From Candidatus Tectomicrobia bacterium (GTDB lineage: Bacteria; UBA8248), in assembly GCA_016192135.1 (NCBI GenBank), contig JACPUR010000035.1, positions 1 to 64,000 on the forward strand: a DNA stretch of 64,000 bases, in the 5' to 3' direction. The notes under the pieces were generated by a model. That model saw nothing but the letters and a program-made list of their open reading frames with translations, was not told where the DNA came from and did no database searches. How positions within the stretch are numbered: position 1 is the first letter of the stretch; each line of letters starts with the position of its first letter. Below, piece after piece: positions 60,233 to 64,000 of this stretch. The position numbers and the translations under genes are program-made.

Positions 60233-61600
60233 ATGGCGCACGAGCGCGACCTGCGGCTGTCCCGGATAGAGGACCTGATCCGGCGCCTCCTGCGCCGCAA
60301 TGCCCACGCGCACCTCTCGAACGCCCTGGAGAAGATGCACGCCGCCGAGGTGGCCCAGATATTCTCCCACCTGGCCCCCGAGGAGCGGCTGGCCGCCTTC
60401 CGGCTCGTGCCGGACAGCGAGCACCGGGCCGAGACCCTGACCGAGTGCGACCCCCACATCGTCCGCGAGCTGCTCGACGCCAGCTCGAACGAGGAGGTCG
60501 CGGCCCTCCTCGGCAAGCTGAACAACGACGACACCCGCTACCTCGTCGAGATGCTCCCGGAGGACCGGGCGGCCGAGGTCATGCGCATCCTCGGCACCCG
60601 CGAGACCGCGGTCATCGAGGGCGTGATGGCTTACCCGCCGGACACGGCGGGCAGCATCATGACCGACGCTTACGTGGCCCTCCCGGAATCCTACACGGTC
60701 GATGAGTCGATCGCCGCCGTCCGCCAGGCGAGCAAGGCCGAGTACGTCTTCTACGTATACGTCGTGGACGACAACAAGCATCTCCGCGGGGTCATCAGCC
60801 TCCGCCAGCTCCTCCTCGCCGACCCTTCGAAGCGCCTCTCCGAGGTGATGACGCCGAACGTCTGGCGGGTGAGCGCGAACGCCGACCAGGAGCACGTCGC
60901 CCAGCTCATCTCGCGCTACAACATCCTCGCCATCCCGGTGGTGGACGACGTGGGCACCCTGGTGGGCATCGTGACGGTGGACGACGTCCTGGATGTCCTC
61001 AGGGACGAGGCGACCGAGGACATCCTCAAGATGGCGGGCACGCACTACACGGAGGAGATCACCTCCCTCCCGGCCCTCCGCCTCGCCTGGGTGCGCCTGC
61101 CCTGGCTCGTCATCAGCTGGCTGGGCAGCCTCATCGCGGCCTACTTCATCTCCCGCTTCGAGCACGAGCTGATCCGGGTCATCGCCCTCGCCGCCTTCAT
61201 CCCCGTCATCAACGGCACGGCGGGGAACGTGGGCGCCCAGGGCGTGGCCATCATGGTGCGGGGGCTCGCCACCGGAAAGGTGACCCCTAAGGATTGGTTC
61301 CAGGTGGTGGGCCGCCAGGTGCTGGTGGGGGTGATGCTGGGGGTTTCCTTCGGCCTTCTCCTCTACCTGATCGCCCAGTGGCAATTCCCCGGCATCGGCC
61401 GGCTGGGATTCATCGTGGGGATCGCCATCTGCATCTCCATCATGACCTCGGCCGCCCTCTCCTCGATTCTCCCGCTGGTGCTCCAGTACCTGCGCTTCGA
61501 CCCGGCGCTCATGACCGGGCCCTTCATCACCACGAGCATGGACCTCATCTCGGTCCTCGTGTACTTCAACATCGCCCGCTACTTCCTCGCCGGCTCCTAG
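60233..61600 (+). CDS. mgtE: Magnesium transporter MgtE
   Basis: A 455-residue Mg2+ channel: N-domain superhelix (residues 1-130), two CBS domains (about 135-255; SIMTDAYVALPESYTVDESI and EVMTPNVWRVSANADQEHV), the plug helix, then five membrane helices with VINGTAGNVGAQGVAIMVRG and a C-terminal TTSMDLISVLVYFNIA, where the pore Asp sits. High cytosolic Mg closes the pore through the CBS domains. GGAGGAAGACCCG sets ATG 60233; upstream in-frame ATGs lie in the promoter. Confidence 0.95.
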   Translation: MAHERDLRLSRIEDLIRRLLRRNAHAHLSNALEKMHAAEVAQIFSHLAPEERLAAFRLVPDSEHRAETLTECDPHIVRELLDASSNEEVAALLGKLNNDDTRYLVEMLPEDRAAEVMRILGTRETAVIEGVMAYPPDTAGSIMTDAYVALPESYTVDESIAAVRQASKAEYVFYVYVVDDNKHLRGVISLRQLLLADPSKRLSEVMTPNVWRVSANADQEHVAQLISRYNILAIPVVDDVGTLVGIVTVDDVLDVLRDEATEDILKMAGTHYTEEITSLPALRLAWVRLPWLVISWLGSLIAAYFISRFEHELIRVIALAAFIPVINGTAGNVGAQGVAIMVRGLATGKVTPKDWFQVVGRQVLVGVMLGVSFGLLLYLIAQWQFPGIGRLGFIVGIAICISIMTSAALSSILPLVLQYLRFDPALMTGPFITTSMDLISVLVYFNIARYFLAGS

Positions 61601-61621
61601 GCCCGCCCCCGGAAGGAAGCC

Positions 61622-62065
61622 GTGCCCCACGCCGCCGAGTTCCGCGTCCGCTACGCCGAAACCGACCAGATGGGGGTGGTGCACCACGCGGCCTACTTCG
61701 TCTGGTTCGAGCACCTGCGGACGGAGTACTTCCGGGCGCTGGGCTTCCCCTATGGGGAGCTGGAGCGGCAGGGCGTCTTCTTCCCGGTGGTGGAGGCCGC
61801 CTGCCGCTACCGGGAGGGGGCCCGCTACGACGGCCTGGTTCGGGTGACGGGCTGGGTGCGCGCCCCCCAGGGGGTGCGGGTGCGGATCGACTACCGCGCG
61901 GAGCAGGAGGGGAGGGTGCTCGCCGAGGGCTACACCCTCCATGCCCGCACCGACGCCCAGGGGCGGCCCGGGCGCATCCCCCCGGAGCTCCTCGCCCGGC
62001 TCATGGCCGAGGCCTCCCCCCCGGGCGAGGGGCCCTCGTTCGAGGCCGAATCCCACGGCGTCTAG
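61622..62065 (+). CDS. YbgC-like acyl-CoA thioesterase (hot-dog fold)
   Basis: A 147-residue hot-dog thioesterase: RVRYAETDQMGVVHHAAYFV contains catalytic Asp15 and the following His pair, then WFEHLRTEYFRALGFPYGEL. These hydrolyse acyl-CoA or 4-hydroxybenzoyl-CoA esters. Start GTG 61622 follows GGAAGGAAG, 21 bases after the mgtE stop, so it may be read from the mgtE promoter. Confidence 0.92.
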   Translation: MPHAAEFRVRYAETDQMGVVHHAAYFVWFEHLRTEYFRALGFPYGELERQGVFFPVVEAACRYREGARYDGLVRVTGWVRAPQGVRVRIDYRAEQEGRVLAEGYTLHARTDAQGRPGRIPPELLARLMAEASPPGEGPSFEAESHGV

Positions 62066-62497
62066 CCCCCCGGCCGCCCATCTCGCGGCGGCATCGCACC
62101 TCGCGGAGCTGGCTCCCCTCCGCTCTGGGCGAGGCAGCCGTGTTTCCCCCCTCCCTCCGGGAGGGGGTGGGGGGAGGGAAGGGGTGATCGCGCCGCCAAC
62201 CTTTTCCCCCACCCTGGCCCTCCCCCGGAGGGGGAGGGTCAAGCCAACCGAGCGCATGGTCTTTCGCAAGCACGGGGCCGGGGGTGAGGGAAAGGCCGAG
62301 CCGTTGAATGCCCCCTCACCCGGAGCATCCAAGCGGCCAGCCGCCTGGATGCTCCACCCTCTCCCAAGGGGAGAGGGCGAAACACGGCGGCTCGCCGGGT
62401 GGAGCCGCTGCTTGCTCCCGCCGCCTTGACGCCCGGTCCGCCCCGGACCAAGATTTGCGCCTGCGCGGCTGGACGGGGCGCCTGTTGAGGACTCCGA
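62066..62497. repeat. Gene-free 430-bp spacer of GC-rich inverted repeats
   Basis: No gene is supported. The spacer holds two C-rich/G-rich inverted tracts (62144-62180 and 62204-62240) of the kind also at 8250, 20575 and 29151. It also has a hairpin at 62320-62356 (GGAGCATCCA...TGGATGCTCC enclosing GCGGCC/GGCCGC-like bases) and a CCCTCTCCC/GGGGAGAGGG stem at 62357-62377. The last 100 bp before leuS show nothing specific. Confidence 0.65.
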
Positions 62498-64000
62498 ATG
62501 CTCGGCGAATACAACCCCGCCTCCTACGAGGCCAAGTGGCAGGAGCGCTGGGAGCGCGAGGGCATCTTCCAGGCCCCGGACGACCCCGGCTCGAAGCCCA
62601 CCTACTACTGCCTCATGATGTTCCCCTACCCCTCGGGCGACCTGCACATGGGGCACGCCTGCAACTACACGATGGGGGACGCCATCGGCCGCTACCGCCG
62701 GATGCGGGGCTTCGAGGTCCTCCACCCGATGGGCTGGGACGCGCTGGGCCTCCCGGCCGAGAACGCGGCCATCCAAGCGGGAGTCCACCCGGCCGGGTGG
62801 ACCCAGCGCAACATCGACAACATGCGCCGCCAGCTCCGCCTGGCCGGCCTGGCCTACGACTGGCGGCGGGAGATCTCGACCGCCCACCCCGGCTACTACC
62901 GCTGGACGCAGTGGATCTTCCTCCGGATGCTCGAGCGCGGCCTGGCCTACAAGAAGGAGGCCCTCGTCAACTGGGACCCGGTGGACGAGACCGTCCTCGC
63001 CAACGAGCAGATCCACGACGGCGTCGCCTGGCGCAGCGGGGCCAAGGTGGAGAAGCGCTGGCTGAGCCAGTGGTTCCTCAAGATCACGGACTACGCCCAG
63101 CGCCTGCTCGACGATCTGGACGGCCTCCAGGGCTGGCCGGAGCACGTGAAGCAGCAGCAGCGCAACTGGCTCGGCCGCAGCGAGGGCGCGCGCATCGACT
63201 TCCGGCTCGAGGCCACGGGCGAAACCCTCTCCGTCTTCACCACCCGGCCCGACACCGTCTACGGCGTCACCTTCATGGTGTGCGCCCCCGAGCACCCCGT
63301 CATCGAGCGGCTCCTGGAGGGGAACCCCCGCGCGGCGTCCATCCGCCGGGCCGTGGAGGAGATGCGCGCCCAGAGCCAGGCCGAGCGCATGAGCGAGGAG
63401 AAGGAGAAGACCGGGGTCGAGACCGGCCACTTCATCCTCAACCCGGTGAACGGGGACCGCGTGCCCTTGCTCATCGCCGACTACGCCCTCATGGACTACG
63501 GCACGGGCATCGTCATGGGGGTGCCGGCCCACGACCAGCGGGACTTCCTCTTCGCCCGCAAGTACGGCCTCCCGGTCAAGGTGGTCATCCAGCACCCCGA
63601 GGGGGGCCTGCGCGGGGAGACGATGGCCGAGGCCTACGTCGAGGACGGCGTCATGCAGGACTCGGGGCCCTTCGACGGCCAGCCCAACCGCGAGGCCTAC
63701 CCCCGGATGATCGACTACTTCGCCGAGCGGGGCTTCGGCGCCCGCACGGTGAACTGGCGGCTCCGCGACTGGCTCATCTCCCGCCAGCGCTACTGGGGGG
63801 TGCCCATCCCCGTCCTCTATGAGGAGGACGGCTCCGTCACCCCCGTGCCGGACGGGCAGCTCCCCGTCGTCCACCCGCGCGACGTGGAGTTCACCGGCCG
63901 GGGCGGGAACCCGCTCGCCAAGGTCCCCGCCTTCGTGAACGCCGTCTCGCCCCGCACGGGAAAGCCCGCCCGCCGCGAGACGGACACGATGGACACCTTC
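62498..64000 (+). CDS. leuS: Leucyl-tRNA synthetase, 5' part
   Basis: The first 501 codons of a class I synthetase; the frame runs off the window. The catalytic domain begins at SYEAKWQERWEREGIF, with the HIGH-type signature HMGH (DLHMGHACNYTMGD). WDALGLPAENAAI and the long CP1 editing domain follow (TTRPDTVYGVTFMVCAPEHP, GTGIVMGVPAHDQRDF), then RDWLISRQRYWGVPIP. KMSKS lies beyond the edge. TGAGGA precedes ATG 62498. Confidence 0.95.
   Translation, partial: MLGEYNPASYEAKWQERWEREGIFQAPDDPGSKPTYYCLMMFPYPSGDLHMGHACNYTMGDAIGRYRRMRGFEVLHPMGWDALGLPAENAAIQAGVHPAGWTQRNIDNMRRQLRLAGLAYDWRREISTAHPGYYRWTQWIFLRMLERGLAYKKEALVNWDPVDETVLANEQIHDGVAWRSGAKVEKRWLSQWFLKITDYAQRLLDDLDGLQGWPEHVKQQQRNWLGRSEGARIDFRLEATGETLSVFTTRPDTVYGVTFMVCAPEHPVIERLLEGNPRAASIRRAVEEMRAQSQAERMSEEKEKTGVETGHFILNPVNGDRVPLLIADYALMDYGTGIVMGVPAHDQRDFLFARKYGLPVKVVIQHPEGGLRGETMAEAYVEDGVMQDSGPFDGQPNREAYPRMIDYFAERGFGARTVNWRLRDWLISRQRYWGVPIPVLYEEDGSVTPVPDGQLPVVHPRDVEFTGRGGNPLAKVPAFVNAVSPRTGKPARRETDTMDTF

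Noticed and set aside
60176-63874. A 1232-codon open frame on the minus strand opposite mgtE, the thioesterase and leuS
   Set aside because: High G+C leaves few stops. It is antisense to three well-supported genes, and its translation is low-complexity (His/Gly/Val/Arg-rich) with no domain.

Overview
This 64 kb window is a very GC-rich (about two-thirds G+C by eye), densely coded piece of a bacterial chromosome. The lineage is diderm: it has lipoproteins, an RlpA-like lipoprotein, an HlyD/MFS tripartite-type efflux pair and TRAP transport. The mix resembles uncultivated soil or marine heterotrophs rich in CoA-linked catabolism (Tectomicrobia, Rokubacteria or deltaproteobacteria-like genomes), but the sequence alone does not fix the phylum. 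I saw no tRNA, rRNA, CRISPR array, transposase, integrase or phage gene. GTG and TTG starts are common, and Shine-Dalgarno sequences of the GGAGG type decide most starts.

Layout. 1-1.1 kb: the tail of a TPR protein and two tiny membrane proteins. 1.1-9.1 kb: a ThDP-dependent decarboxylase/synthase divergent from a TAXI-type TRAP operon (alpha/beta hydrolase, solute receptor, fused permease, isochorismatase-like hydrolase, class II aldolase). 9.4-10 kb: a HupE/UreJ metal permease. 10.4-22.4 kb: a coherent catabolic locus with a complete ABC importer, three unusual acyl-CoA dehydrogenase (ACAD) paralogues, a beta-decarboxylating dehydrogenase, an SDR and a second ThDP enzyme. 22.5-28 kb: an orphan B12-type radical SAM protein, a cupin, a methyltransferase, and a translationally coupled SGNH hydrolase/glycosyltransferase pair. 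28.3-36.9 kb: an SDR, a DUF350 protein and queE, followed by a five-gene CoA-catabolism block (M24 hydrolase, zinc ribbon, acyl-CoA ligase, zinc alcohol dehydrogenase, canonical ACAD) that ends in a second, diverged copy of the queE 3' end. 37-44 kb: a ferredoxin reductase/enoyl-CoA hydratase/tungsten aldehyde oxidoreductase set, a dienelactone hydrolase, an M20 peptidase and DUF488. 44.2-54.7 kb: a DUF255 thioredoxin-like protein, RlpA, HD-GYP, RraA-like, a CoA-transferase whose alpha subunit carries an in-frame TGA, an AhpD-like protein, an EmrAB-type efflux pair and a 2Fe-2S ferredoxin. 54.9-64 kb: housekeeping genes, namely a fused M16 peptidase, a lipoprotein, hflX, mgtE, a YbgC-like thioesterase and the 5' part of leuS.

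The strongest leads are four. (1) The duplicated queE tail bracketing a 5.7 kb catabolic block looks like the scar of a recombination or integration event. (2) The three ACAD paralogues all lack the normal catalytic Glu, share a His two residues before it, and carry an insertion after the GSD motif. (3) A superfamily of intergenic palindromes has fixed GTAGGGGC/GCCCCTAC arms, exchangeable cores, and a compensatory base-pair change. (4) A CoA-transferase alpha gene is interrupted only by one TGA. The palindromes also generate spurious open frames, which I have left out.
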